DNA from: Tolypeutes matacus
Lineage: Eukaryota > Chordata > Mammalia > Cingulata > Chlamyphoridae
Assembly: GCA_026826555.1 (NCBI GenBank)
Contig: JAKSZT010053887.1
Coordinates: 69,261,094 to 69,325,093 of the forward strand
Direction of reading: 5' to 3'
DNA: 64,000 bases
How positions within the stretch are numbered: the first letter of the stretch is position 1; each line of letters starts with the position of its first letter. The position numbers and the translations under genes are program-made. A model generated the notes under the pieces. It was given only the letters and a program-made list of their open reading frames with translations. It did no database searches and was not told the origin of the DNA. Positions 35,925-47,306 of the stretch are shown one piece after another.

Positions 35925-36130
35925 ATATTATATTGAAAGAGTAAAGAATTTCAAGCCAGGCAGACATAGGTTCAAATAGTCACTCATAACTCACCAGTTG
36001 GCTTTGGAAATTTATTTAATCTCTCTAATTCATAGTTTTTCAGTGCTAAAAATAGTAACTATAATGTACATCATTCAGGTTTGTGATGGGGATTTTATAG
36101 TATGTGAAGTCACATAGAATTATGGTAGAC
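35925..36130 (+). repeat. MIR SINE
   Basis: 'gccaggcagacataggttca', 'gttggctttggaaatttatt', 'taatctctctaattcatagt', 'gctaaaaatagtaactataa' and 'gatggggattttatagtatg' follow the MIR order on the plus strand, with the A- and B-box region at the left. Confidence 0.7.
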
Positions 36131-37256
36131 ATAAATAGAAAAATATATATTACTTATTATTTTTCAAATGTATTCGTAAAACTGTGGAAATGGCTAACAG
36201 ATCAAAGATCAGAGAAAGATTGCAAGGGAAATGAGAGTTTCAACAATTCCAAGAAACCACCACTGATGATCTCAGTTGCCTGTAGCACCAAAGTGGGAAT
36301 GCCACTACTCACCCATGTGGTTGCTTTCTGTGAATAGGACAATAGCGCTCTTTCCTTGAGACACCACAGCCCCAACAGTTGTCAAATTAGCATAATATAA
36401 ATATTTTGTTAGACTAAAACTATAATAATTTTAACTCCATCCACCGCGAATTGCAATAAAATGCAAATCCATTATAGCTAAGACTTATGAGTGGTGGCCT
36501 GTAGATGTAGTGCCCTTGTGCATGGTACAACCTACACAGTTATACCTGGCTTAAGTGACTTCCTTTTTGATGAGACCCCTAATAAAACTTTTACTTATCT
36601 ACTATTACATGAAACAATAAATTAATAGTATCAACATCAAATACTCCATTTCTTTACCACTTCATCCAGATTCCAATAATAGGAAAAGTTGGGATGATTT
36701 TCTTTAACATGTTAATTCCAAATTCTATGTTTTGCATATATAAATTCACAAGGGCTCATGAGTTTTTTCCTCTACTCATTTTCATGTTGTTTGGTTAGAC
36801 AATTTTGTTGAGATTTTTCTTCATATTGGATATTTATGTGATATATTCTCCAAATCCTTGTATATCTGCAAATATATTCCCTTAGCCCCAACAGTTGAAT
36901 GTTATCTTGGCTGGCATCTGATAATTATTTTTTCTCAATAGTCCATTGATGATTCAGATGAAAGCTCCAAGACTAAACTAATTAATTTCTTCTCCTTTTT
37001 CTATTACATGTTAGCTTGTTTCAGAAGCTAGTATAATTTTCTGCTTATTCCTATAGTCTAACTTTTTTCAGGTTATGCCTCTGTGCCAAATAAAAATTAG
37101 TTAACAGCAAATCTGAAAGGCTTAGAAAATGAGCATATTACACTATCACTTAGGAAAAAAAGATCAGTGAAGAAATGTATCCTGTTCTTTCATAGAAAAT
37201 ATAACTACCCTAAAATTTCAATCTTTAAATTTGATATTATTCCAATAAAAAGTTCT
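36131..37256. other. Unassigned AT-rich stretch
   Basis: No gene or repeat is recognised. The 77-codon frame at 36104-36337 begins within the MIR and shows no domain. Confidence 0.4.
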
Positions 37257-37270
37257 ACAGTTTTATTTTT

Positions 37271-37459
37271 TATTATTATTATTTTTTAAAGATTTTATTT
37301 ATTTATTCATTTATCCCCCCCTTGCTGCTTGTGCTCGCTGGGTCAGCTAACCACGCCATGCGGGCGGGCTTGCCTTCACCAGGAGGCCCCGGGAACCGAA
37401 CCCGGGGCCTCCCATATGGTAAACGGGGGCCCTACTGATTGAGCCACAGCCGCTTCCCA
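37271..37459 (-). repeat. tRNA-derived SINE, DAS type (xenarthran)
   Basis: On the minus strand it begins GGGAAGCGGCTGTGGCTCAA (A-box region), has the B-box GGGTTCGGTTCCC, a GC-rich SINE body ('ggcgtggttagctgaccca') and an A-rich tail. A perfect 14-bp duplication ACAGTTTTATTTTT flanks it at 37257-37270 and 37460-37473. The internal RNA polymerase III promoter boxes are well preserved, so it looks comparatively young. This family is the strongest clue that the host is a xenarthran. Confidence 0.9.
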
Positions 37460-37627
37460 ACAGTTTTATTTTTAAACAATGCACAATAATTTTAATGTAA
37501 ATATTAAAAGATTGGCTAGAAAAAATGAAAAAGAAAAGTCAAGAGTGGGGATAATTCTACCAGATATGAAAATGTAATTCCAAGTAGTTAGCACACAAAA
37601 ATAGAAAGTACAATGGAATCATTGAGA

Positions 37628-37648
37628 GAGAAAGAGAGAGAGAGAGAT
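37628..37648. repeat. (GA)n microsatellite
   Basis: About ten GA units with one interruption. Confidence 0.85.
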
Positions 37649-37690
37649 CAATAAAGATAAAAAGATATGTATGCATAAACAGATTTAATC

Positions 37691-38081
37691 TTGTTGCAGC
37701 AGATGAAATTCTGATGACGAGAAACCCAAGCAGCACTTGGAGAGGTGGAGGACCAAAGTTTTATTACGTGCAGGCTCAGAGGGGTATCCAGTCCCCAAAT
37801 TCTGAGCCCTGAGTTTTGACTTTCATGAGTTTATATAGGGACTTTATGTGGGCAAATTCCTAAGCAAGCAGGCAGATGGGGTTTACAAAAGCAGGGGTGT
37901 GAGTTTAGCTTATCTTCCTAAAGCAGAGGGCCTTAGGGAGAAGAGTGCTCATCTTCTTAAAGGTGTGGATTCCAAGAAAAAAGGGAAGGAGGAGTGCTTA
38001 TCTTCCTAAAGCTGTGGATTCCAGGGAAAAGGGGAGGAGTGCTATAGCACTTTCTTCATCAGTCTCTGATAATGGTAGCAC
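37691..38081 (-). mobile_element. Solo LTR (ERV1-like) with triplicated U3 unit
   Basis: Read on the minus strand it runs TGCTACCATT...GCTGCAACA (one base inside each coordinate). It has a TATA box CCCTATATAAACTC (37827-37840), a polyadenylation signal AATAAA (37760-37765) and a U5 of about 70 bases. A 6-bp repeat TTAATC flanks the element at 37685-37690 and 38082-38087. In U3 a unit of 39-49 bases with 'tatcttcctaaag' and 'gtggattcca' occurs three times (37911-37949, 37950-37998, 37999-38043), an enhancer-like arrangement. No internal region or second LTR remains. Confidence 0.8.
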
Positions 38082-39002
38082 TTAATCAGAGAGGAAAAAA
38101 AATATTAATTCCTATCTTTTCTTTTAAATAAAACAAATTTCAAGTGGATAAAATAAAAACAAAATCAGAATATGAAATATAATTTTAGAGTAGCGAATAC
38201 CATTCAACATTTAACATAGAATGTATCAATCAAAAGATTTTTAAAAAATTGAACACATAAGAAAAAGTTATCATTACCAGAGTGAAGAGATAAACCATTG
38301 AGTTGAATAAGTTATTTATATGTCCAATAAAATAATTATAATATACAAAGAAGCACTATGAGAGAATCCAATTGGAAACTGAGCAAACAACTTCAATAGG
38401 CACATCACAAGAGAGGTTATCCAAATAGCCAACAAGAATATGAAAATGCATCATTACTTATCAGATAAATTAAAATTAAAATCACAATGAGGTAACTTAG
38501 AATAGAATAACTGTATTCTAGCAAAACAGATGCTTAAATACATACATATAATATACAAGCATACCCAAATATGTACATTCATATGTACTTGTTGACAAGG
38601 AGGTGGTACAATGAGAGATCTCATACACTGTTGATGGGAGCATAAACTAATACAACCACATTGAAAATTTCATTGGGAATTATTAATCGGTAATTTTCCC
38701 CCTAAGAATATTCTCAACAAAAATGTATACTTATGTACATCAGCATGTGTGTTTGCGTAAAAATGTGGGGATTATCATTATTCTTAGTACCCAAATAGGA
38801 ACTATTCCAAAATGCCCATCAACAATAGAATGGATATATAAATTAGAAGGGTTCATTTGTACAATGAAAACTATTTGACAGTTTCTTATAAATATTCACC
38901 TACCCTATAATCTAGCAAATCCACTCTTAGTTATTTTCCAAAAGAGAGATTAAAAAAAAACATATGCCCATTTTGTTTCTCATAGCCAAAAAGTGGAAAG
39001 AT

Positions 39003-39505
39003 CCTTTCATTGATTTAACATGGCACAAATTCTTTGCAGCTCTTTGCACTGATAGGTGAAGTCTATTTCCCCACTCCTTGAATGTGTGTTGATCTGGTGA
39101 CTTTTTTTGATCCATAGTCTATAGCAGAAGTAAGACTGTGTAAGTTTCAAAGCCTACATCTCAAGAGGCCTGTACGCTTCCAACCTACTCACCAGAACTG
39201 TGTCCTGAAACCACCATATAGGAAAGTCAGTCTAGTCTATTGGAAGATAAAGGCCATATAGAGGAAAACTACATAACCCAAAGCAGATGAGCAGCACCAA
39301 GGACCAGACAACTGAGTGAGACCATTATGTTCTTTTCAATCCAGCCTACCTTCCAGTTGAATGAGGCCCGTGAGTGAGTCTAGGTGATGACATCAGGGGA
39401 ACCATAAGACAAATCCTAGAATTGTAAGAAATAATAAAGTGTTTTTTAAGCCACTAAGTTTTGAAATTGGTTTGTCATAACTCTCTAGTTAATTGAAACA
39501 TAATC
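39003..39505 (+). mobile_element. MLT1/MaLR-type LTR nested in L1
   Basis: 'taagactgtgtaagtttcaa', 'tgagtgagtctaggtgatga', 'aatcctagaattgtaagaaa', a polyadenylation signal in 'aaataataaagtg', and 'taagccactaagttttgaaa' followed by 'taattgaaaca' match the 3' half of MLT1-type LTRs. The surrounding L1 continues on either side. Confidence 0.7.
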
Positions 39506-39606
39506 AAATATCCATCAATGATAGTAAGAGTAAACCAATCATAGTATTATCCATACAGTGAAATACAACTCGGCACTATACAATGATAAGAATGACATTT
39601 AAAACA

Positions 39607-40283
39607 TGTATTTATTAGTCAGCTAAAAGGATGCTGATGCAAAATACCAGAAATTGGTTGGTTTTTATAAAGGGTATTTATTTGGGGTAAAAGTTTACAG
39701 TCACAAGGCCATAAAGCCTAAGTTACTTCCCTCACCAAAGTCTGTTGCCACATGTTGAAGCAAGATGGCTGCCAATGTCTGCAAGGGTTCAGCCTTCCTA
39801 TTCCTCTTCCTCTTCCTCTTAAGGCTCCGTGGTCCCAGGTTCTTCCAATATCAGCTGTAGTCTGGGATAAGTCTCATCTCTCTCCCGGGGCTCATTTCTC
39901 TCTGGGCTCAGCTGCTCTGGTCTCTCCACATGGTCAGCTGTAGACTATCAGGCTCGTCTCTCTTCCCAGGACCTCTGCTGTGTCTGTGGATCCATCTCTA
40001 TTCCTCTGTGTTCTTCTCCTGCGTGTTTACTTCCTGGGGCTCCATCATCAAAACTCCAACTCTCTCCTCTGCCATGTCATTTTTTCTGTGAGTCCCTGCC
40101 CATCAAGGGGCAGGGACTCAATGTCCTACTGACGTGGCCCAATCAAAGCCCTAATCATAATTTAATCAAGTAAAAGTGAAACCTCTGAATTTAATACAAT
40201 CCAATCCTCAGAAGAACAGACCAGTTTACAAACATAATTCAATATCTATTTTTACAATTCATAAATAACATCAAACTGCTACA
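39607..40283 (-). mobile_element. Xenarthran MaLR-like LTR, full length, nested in L1
   Basis: On the minus strand it begins TGTAGCAGTTTGATG, carries 'gtcagtaggacattgagtcc', a short palindromic GC-rich block (GAGTCCCTGCCCC/GGGGCAGGGACTC, about 40090-40111), 'ggaagtaacttaggctttat', a polyadenylation signal AATAAA ('cccaaataaataccc') and 'gcatcagcatccttttagct', ending near CTAATA. The 3' end recurs at 47307-47424 in the opposite orientation. The 63-codon frame inside is not a gene. Confidence 0.75.
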
Positions 40284-40737
40284 AATATTACATCAAGCTA
40301 AAGGAGTCAGATGCAGAAGGGCATAATTCCATTTATATGAGATCCAGAAAAGGTAAAACTAACTTATAAAGATAGAAATCAGAAGAGTGGTAGCCTATGT
40401 AAAGGCAGATTGACTTGAAGGAGACCAAGATAAATTTCTGGCTTTATGAAAAAGTTATTTATCTTGATTAGGGTGTTCATTACAAGGCTATATATATATG
40501 TTACACTTAGTTTTGCACTAATTAGTTATAGATAGCACTGTGTGAAAATTTTATCCCAGAAGAAAATAAATATTTTTAAAAGTTACTAGAAGAAAGATAA
40601 TGGCAAAATTCACTTTACATGATTATCTAGATGACTATCCAAGTATTTTATATGATTCTTCTGTATATATTATATAGAATAGAGTTGTCTAGTATGTTGT
40701 TTTAGTTTGCTTATAACAGTTGATATTTTTAATAAAT

Positions 40738-40802
40738 CTCTCTCTCTCTCTCTCTCTCTGTGCTTGTGTGTGTATACAAAGAAACAGAGAGAGAGAGAGA
40801 GA
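40738..40802. repeat. (TC)n and (GA)n tracts facing each other
   Basis: About 11 TC units (40738-40759) and 9-10 GA units (40783-40802), with 23 bases between, form a perfect-pairing inverted repeat. Confidence 0.85.
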
Positions 40803-40949
40803 ATAAGAGATTCTGTGTCTTTTTTGATTAAGGACAACTTTGGTATGATTGCTCCTTAAGTCAATCTGAGTTATGTTTATAGAAAGAGCTTGTATTTTAA
40901 ACAGGTAAAATAATTTTCAAAGAAAATTTCTCATTAGCTGCTCTAGAAT

Positions 40950-43800
40950 CTATTTTTAAATATATTTTTTATTTTTCTAAAAGATGCTTAGATTACATAA
41001 AATGTTGCGTAAAAAAAGATAAGGGATTCACATATGCCCCACTCCCAATACCTCCCACTTTTCCCCACATTAACAACTTCTTTCATTAGTGTGGTACATT
41101 CATTGCAATTGATGAACACATTTTGGAGCATTGCTACTAAGCATGGATTATGGTTCACATTGTAGTTTACACTCTCTCCCACTTAATTGTGTAGGCTATG
41201 GCAGGATATATAATGGCATGGATCTGTTGTTGCAGTGTCATTCAGGACTATTCCAGGTACCAAAAGGGTCCCCATATTACACCTCTTTTTCCCTCTCCCT
41301 GACTTCAGCACCTCCAGTGGCCACTGTTTCCACATCAATGATATAATTTCTTCCATTGCTAGAATCACAAGTCTATAGTAGAACACCAGTAAGTCTACTC
41401 TAGTGCATATTTTATTCCCCAATCCTGAGGATTCTGGGATGGTGATACCCACTCCACCTCTAATTGAGAGTTTTGATACTGTAAGGCTGATGGATGGGAC
41501 TCTCTTGCTTGCAGTTGTATATTCTCTCATTCCTTGGAATGTTGGTTGTCCATCTCACGTCCTTGTTAGTTGTCCTGGGTTAGCCCAATGAACTGGAGAG
41601 TAGGTGTTGCAACTTCACGGCGGCTCAGGGCCAGCTGGCACATGGATAGCCCAAAGAATCTATTCTTGTGGGCATACACCTACCCACTCCAGCACCAACT
41701 ATAGGTTCAAATAGAAGGGACATAAGAGGCATGTGTAGAGAAGTCACAACTGAGTCCAACTCTGTCATACTCTGGAGCACAAACTCCAAAGTAGGGCCAA
41801 CTGACAAGTCACCAAATTCCGGGGCTATCTGCCATAACCATAGGACCTGGGTGTCTACAGACACCTGAGGAGCCCCACTATTTGAGGTAGTATTTATTTT
41901 GGCAATCTGGGTGATTCTGCAGAGATGTGCATAAGCATTACCTCTGGGATGACCTCCCAACTCACTTTGAAGTCTCTTAGCCATATAAACTCATTTGTCT
42001 TTACCTTTTTCCCCTTTTATTTGAGGTGTTTTTCCAGTTGCATTGCTAGTTGGTGCTTGGTAGTAATTCCTTGGTGCCAGGGAGGATCATCCCAGGGAGT
42101 CAAGTACCACACTGGGGGGAAGGTAATGCATTTATAGGCTGGGTTTGACTTAGAGGGAGGCCACATTTGAGCAACATGGAGGCTCCCAGGAGGTAACTCT
42201 TAGGCACCCTACAACACTAGGCTAAGTTTTAATTTCAAGAGCAAAGGCTCATAAGCATAGTCATCATTATCAAGGGCCCATCAATGTACCATCCTTCTTC
42301 ACTAGTCATTGCCCCTGTACTTGGGGGATTGTTGCTTTTCCATTAGAGAATGTGGCAGAGCTCCCCAGGATGGGAATTCAAAACTCTTTCAGTAATTGTG
42401 TGACTGTCTACCCACTGTGACAATGCCCCTTGAACATTTGAACACATTTATATACCTTATATGTATGCCCAGGTGAACTTCCTCCACCCACCACTGACCC
42501 CCACACCAATGATCCTCCCCTGCCACAGTTGTAACTCTTCTGTGGTCCAAAACTTCTTCAAAAATGAAGCCAAGAATATCACCAAATATAATTAATAGGA
42601 AAATGAAATAATAATGATAGGTTTAAACATAAGAAATAAAATACATAATTTTGAAAAACTAAAACTAAATTAATAAAAAAATTGGGATATTAAAAAATAA
42701 TGAAAAAAAATATATTTTAAATTTTTATATTTTGCTTTTCATCACTGTAGTATATGTTGTCCTGTTTATACAGTGACATTTTCTTCCATTTCTTCCCCAA
42801 TGTCTTACTTTTTTTCGTTTGTCTTCAAAGAAGTTTTAGGTCAGAGTAAAGTCACATATAGAATATGGGGAACTCCAATATAGCCAACATCCTCCCCCCT
42901 CTTCCCCCTTCTCATATTAATAACCATTTTATGTGTGGATGGTATATTGTTAAAACTGATGTACAAAAATTGAAACATAGCTACTAACCATGGTCAATGG
43001 TTTACATTATGGTTTACATTTTAGGCCATACACTTTTATAAACTTTTGCTGAAATTTAACATGGCCTGTATCCAACATTGCAACATCATGCAGAACACTT
43101 CCATTGCCCCTTAAATACCCCCTCTTCCATCTTTTCTATTCCTCCATCCCTCTCCCCTTGGTGCCCACGGCAACCAACAAGCTTCACTCCTTGAAGGACA
43201 AGATTCATAGTTACTTGCAACAACACTGAGGGCTTGACACATTGGTCTGTCCTCCCCTATTAGAAACAACCCATGCTCTTGAGAGACAGTCACCCCTCTG
43301 ATTGAGACCATATTGGGCCTCCTAAGGATGGGATCCCAACATCTTCCTGCTCATTGTGTGGGTCTCCACCCAGTGATATAACACACTATGACAAAATGAT
43401 CACTGGCACATTCTCTAGAAGATGGCCCCAGGTGTGTCTGTCCTGAATGCACCCCCCTCCAACACCCTAAACCAGTAACCTTTCCTTGTCATATTGCCAA
43501 AAGACCTTTCCTAACATTGTAGTTTCAAACACATATGCATCAATCCCCAGTGTTCACCGGCTCCCTCCCCCAACTCTCCCCCCAATTCCATGGACCATTC
43601 AACCCACCCTCCCCAAACTACTCCCCTGTCAAACTTGCACCACCCAACTCATTAGTATCACTACACCCCTGTCATATCCCTTCACTGCACAACTACTCAC
43701 TTCCACCTTATCATAGATTTCACCCTTATGGGCGTTGGCTCACAACCTTTTTCTCCCTTTCTATATCCTGTTAACCTATCTTCCATACTCTAGCTCTCTG
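40950..43800 (-). other. L1 3' UTR with two paralogous end modules
   Basis: Block 1 (42834-43800) and block 2 (40950-42833) each contain the ancestral L1 3'-end landmarks in the same order: a terminal 'gaagttttag'-type start, or 'gcttagattacat'; a variant of 'gtgtggtacatt'; 'actgatgtacaa' or 'attgatgaacac'; then 'gctactaa' with 'catgg' and 'tttacatt'; and a CT-rich stretch. This suggests the 3' UTR grew by acquiring a second copy of an L1 end. Frames of 60-119 codons within it are not conserved genes. Confidence 0.55.
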
Positions 43801-43822
43801 GGTCTGCTCGATTTTACTTAAT

Positions 43823-46800
43823 TCATATCAGAGAGATCATGAAATATTTGTCCTTCAATGTCTGGCTTGCTTCACTCGACATAAGGTCCTCAAGATTCAT
43901 CCATGTTATCCTGTATGTTAGTACTGTATTCCTTCTTACAGCTGAGTAATATTCCATTGTACATATATACCACATTTTGTTTATCCATTCCTCTGTTGAT
44001 GGGCATTTGGGTTGATTACAATTTTTGGTAATAGTGAATAATGTTGCTATGAACATTGGTGTGCACATATTGGTTCATGTCCTTGCTTTCAATTCTTCTG
44101 GGTATATACCCAGCAGTGGAATTGCTGGATCATATGGCAGATCTATAGTTAGTGTTTTGAGGAACTGCCAAACTCTCCTCCGCCATTCTACTTTCCTACC
44201 AGCAGTGGATGAGGGTTCCCATTCCTCCACACCCTCTCCAACACTTGTCTTCCTTTGTTTTTTTAATGGCCTCCAGTCTAATGGGTATATGATGGCATCT
44301 CATTGTAGTTTTGATTTGCATTTCCCTAATAGCTAGTGGTGTTGAGCATCTTTTCATGTGCTTTTTAGCCATTAGTATTTCTTCTTTGGAAAAGTGTCTG
44401 TTCAAATCACTTGTGCATTTTTTAAATGGATTGTTTGTCTTTTTATATTCAAGATATAGTATTTCTTTATATATGATGGATATTAGGCTCCTATTAGATA
44501 TATGGTTACTAAATATTTTTGCCCATTGGGTGGGCTGTCTTTTCACTTTTTTGACAAACTCCTTTGAGGTGTAAGTTTTTAATTTTGAGGAAGTCCCATT
44601 TATGTATTTTTCTTTCACTGCTCGTGCTTTGGATGTGAAGTTCATAAAACCATTTCCTAATACAAGGTCCTGTAGATGCTTCCCTACATTATCTTCCAAG
44701 GTTTTTATGGTCTTGGCTCTTATATTTAAATCTTTGATCCCTCTTGAGTTGATTTTTTTATAAGCTGTGAGATGGTGTTCCTCTCTCATTCTTTTTGATA
44801 TGGATATCTAGTTCTCCAAGCACCATTTGTTGAAGAGGCCCTTCTCTTCCAGTTAAGTGGGCTTGGTGACCTTGTCGAATATCATATGACTGTATCTGAT
44901 ATAGAGGGTCTATTTAGAACTCTCAAGTCAGTTCCATTGGTCGGTATGTCTATCCTTGTGCCAATACCGTGCTGTTCGATCACTGTAGCTTTGTAGTATG
45001 TTTTAAAGTCAGGTAGTGCGATTCCTCCAATTTCATTTTTTCTTTTTCAATACATCTTTGGCTATTCAGGGCCTCTTGCCCTTCCAAATATATTTCATAG
45101 TTAGTTTTTCTGATTTGGTTAAAAAAATGCTGTTGATTTTTATTGGAATTGCATTAAATCTGTAGATCAGTTTGGGTAGGATAGACATCTTAATGATGTT
45201 TAGTCTTCCCATCCATGAACAGGGAATACTTTTCCATTTATTTAAGTCTTCTTTGATTTCCTTTAACAGTGTAGTGAATTTTTCTGTGTATAAGACATTT
45301 ACATTTTTAGTTAAATTTATTCCTAGGTATTTGATTCTTTTAGGCGCTTTTGTAAATGGGAATTTTTTCTTGATTTCCTCCTCAGATTGCTCATTAGTGG
45401 TGTAGAGAAATGCTACTGCTTTTGGTCCACTGGTCTTATAACCTGTGACTTTACTGAATTCATTTATAAGCTCTAGAAGCTTTGTTGTAGATTTTTCCGG
45501 GCTTTCTACATATAGGATCATGTTATCTGCAAATAGTGAAATTTTGACTTCTTCCTTTCCAATTTGAATGCTTTTTATAACTTTTTCTTGCCTAAGTGCT
45601 CAAGCAAGTACTTCTAACACAATGTTAAAAGGAGCGGTGATAGTGGGCATCCTTGTCTTGTTCCCAATTGTAGAGGGAAAGGTTTTAGGATTTCACCATC
45701 GTGTATGATGTTAACTGTGGGTTTTTCATATATACCCTTTATCATGTTGAGAAAGTTTCCTTCTATTCCTATCCTTTGCAGTGTTTTTATCAAGAAAGTG
45801 TGCTGTATTTTGCTGAATGCTTTTTCTGCATCTATAGAGATGATCATGCAATTTTTTTTCTTTTAATCTGCTTATGTGGTATATTATGTTGAAGCATCCT
45901 TGCATACCAGGGATGGAACGTACTTGGTCAATGATGTATAATTCATTCCATGTATTGTTGAATACAATTAGTAAATATTTTGTTGAGGATTTTATCATCT
46001 AGTTTCATTAGAGAGATTGGTCTGAAATTTTCCTTTCATGTAGCATCTTTGTTTAGCTTTCTTATTAGGGTAATGTTGGCATGATGGAATGAGTTAGGCA
46101 ATGTTCCTTCTAGTTCTATTTTTTGGAAGAGTTTAAGCAGGATTGGTGTTAGTTCTTTCAGGAATGTTTGGTAGAATTCATCTATGAAGACTTCTGGTCC
46201 TGGGTTCTTCTTGGTTGGGAGGTTTTTGATGACAAATTAATCTTGTTACTTGTGATTGGTCTTTTGAATTCATCAATTTCTTCTTTCATCAGTGCAGACT
46301 GCTTGAGTGTTTCTAGGAATTTTTCCATTTCCTCTAAATTATTGTTCTTATTGGTGTATAATTTTTCAAAGTATTGTCTTATGATACTCTTTACATCTGT
46401 GGGGTCAGTGGTAATATCTCCTACCTCATTTCTTATTTTGTGTATTTGCATCTTTTCTTTACTTTGTTAGTAGAGCTAAAGGTTTGTCAATTTTATTTAT
46501 ATTCTCAAAAAAAAAACAGCTTTTGGCTTTGTTTATTTTTTCTAGTGCTTTTTTATTTTCTGTTTCATGTAGTCCTGCTCTAATCTTTGTTATTTCCTTC
46601 TTTCTGCTTCCTTTGGGGTTAATTTGTTGTTCTTTTTCTAATTCCTCTAGATGTGCAGTTAGATCTTCGATTTTAGCTCTTTGTTTTACTTTGCTATATA
46701 TGTTTATGGCTATGAATTTCCCTCTCAGTGAAGCTTTTGCTGCATCCCACAGGTTTTGATATGTTGTGTTGTCATTTTCATTCATTTCTGGGTAGTTACT

Positions 46801-46944
46801 GATTTCTTTTGTAATTTCCTCATTGACCCACTGTTTGTGTAAGAGTGTGTTGTTTACCTTCCATATCTTTGTTCCTGATCTGGTTATCTGCTCCTTACTG
46901 ACTTCCAGCTTCATTCCTTTGTGGTCAGAGAAATTACTTAGCAA
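43823..46944 (-). pseudogene. L1 ORF2 pseudogene (reverse transcriptase and C-terminal domain)
   Basis: Broken open frames in order on the minus strand are 46944-46459, 46451-46182, 45998-45726, 45847-45614, 45521-45066, 44789-44196 and 44068-43823. They carry the post-endonuclease linker, an IDAEKAF reverse transcriptase motif (45840-45820 region), [12 protein letters not shown], the C-terminal cysteine motif CWRGCGGMGTLIHC and the terminal MWYICTMEYYSA segment. In place of the catalytic FADD the codons read FADN (45522-45533), so the polymerase site is lost. Several frameshifts and stops confirm decay. The plus-strand frames over this interval are shadows. Confidence 0.9.
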
Positions 46945-46956
46945 AATTTCTCTTTT

Positions 46957-47306
46957 TAAAACATATTTTTAATTTATTTTTAAAAGCTACTTAGATTACA
47001 TAAATTGTTACATAAAAAAATATAAGGGATTCTCATATGCACCACTCCCAATACCTCCCACTTTCCCCCACATTAACAACTTCTTTCATTAGTGTGGTAC
47101 ATTCATTGCAACTGATGAACACATTTTGGAGCATTGCAACTAAGCATGCACTATAGTTAACATTGTAGTTTACACTCTCTCCCACTCAATTCTGTAGGCT
47201 ATGGCAGGATATATAATCATCTGTATCTGTCACTGCAATGTCATCCAGGTCAATTTCAAGTCCTGAAAATGCCCCCATATTACACCTCTTTTTCCTCTCT
47301 CACTAG
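46957..47306 (-). mobile_element. L1 3'-end copy, antisense
   Basis: It is nearly the same as the terminal 350 bases of block 2 of the L1 3' UTR (40950-41310): 'cttagattacataaattgtt', 'ccactcccaatacctcccac', 'attagtgtggtacattcatt' and 'cattttggagcattg'. It begins at a T-rich tail and is 5'-truncated at about 47306. It directly abuts the truncated end of the large L1. Confidence 0.75.

Larger units (their letters stand above)
38110..40600 (+). mobile_element. Old L1 3' part split by two LTR insertions
   Basis: Plus-strand L1 landmarks are 'ttcaataggcacatcacaag', 'caacaagaatatgaaaatgc', 'catacactgttgatgggag', 'caaaatgcccatcaacaata', then after the first insertion 'ccatacagtgaaatacaact', and after the second 'ttccatttatatgagatcc' and 'atagaaatcagaagagtgg'. 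Frames are destroyed. The insertions at 39003-39505 and 39607-40283 postdate this L1. Confidence 0.75.
40933..46952 (-). mobile_element. 5'-truncated L1 with exceptionally long 3' UTR
   Basis: Reading on the minus strand, ORF2 starts mid-gene at 46944 and runs, with broken frames, to about 43823. A first 3'-UTR block follows (43800 to about 42834), then a second of about 1.9 kb down to about 40950. That the two blocks belong to one element is shown by the copy at 56556-58516, which crosses the same junction ('cttctttgaagacaaa' with matching flanks on both sides). ORF1, the 5' UTR and the endonuclease are absent. A possible 10-bp duplication AAAATTTCTC occurs at 40923-40932 and 46943-46952, but the site is AT-rich. 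About 2.9 kb of 3' UTR is several times longer than in human L1. Confidence 0.8.

Noticed and set aside
44196..44789. A 197-codon minus-strand open frame that could be called a gene
   Set aside because: It is part of the L1 ORF2 C-terminal region (cysteine motif CWRGCGGMGT...), continuous with other broken ORF2 pieces.
40923..46952. The 10-bp AAAATTTCTC repeat as a definite target duplication of the large L1
   Set aside because: The site is AT-rich, and on the left the repeat is followed by non-A-tail sequence, so another short repeat (TATTTTTAA) is equally possible.
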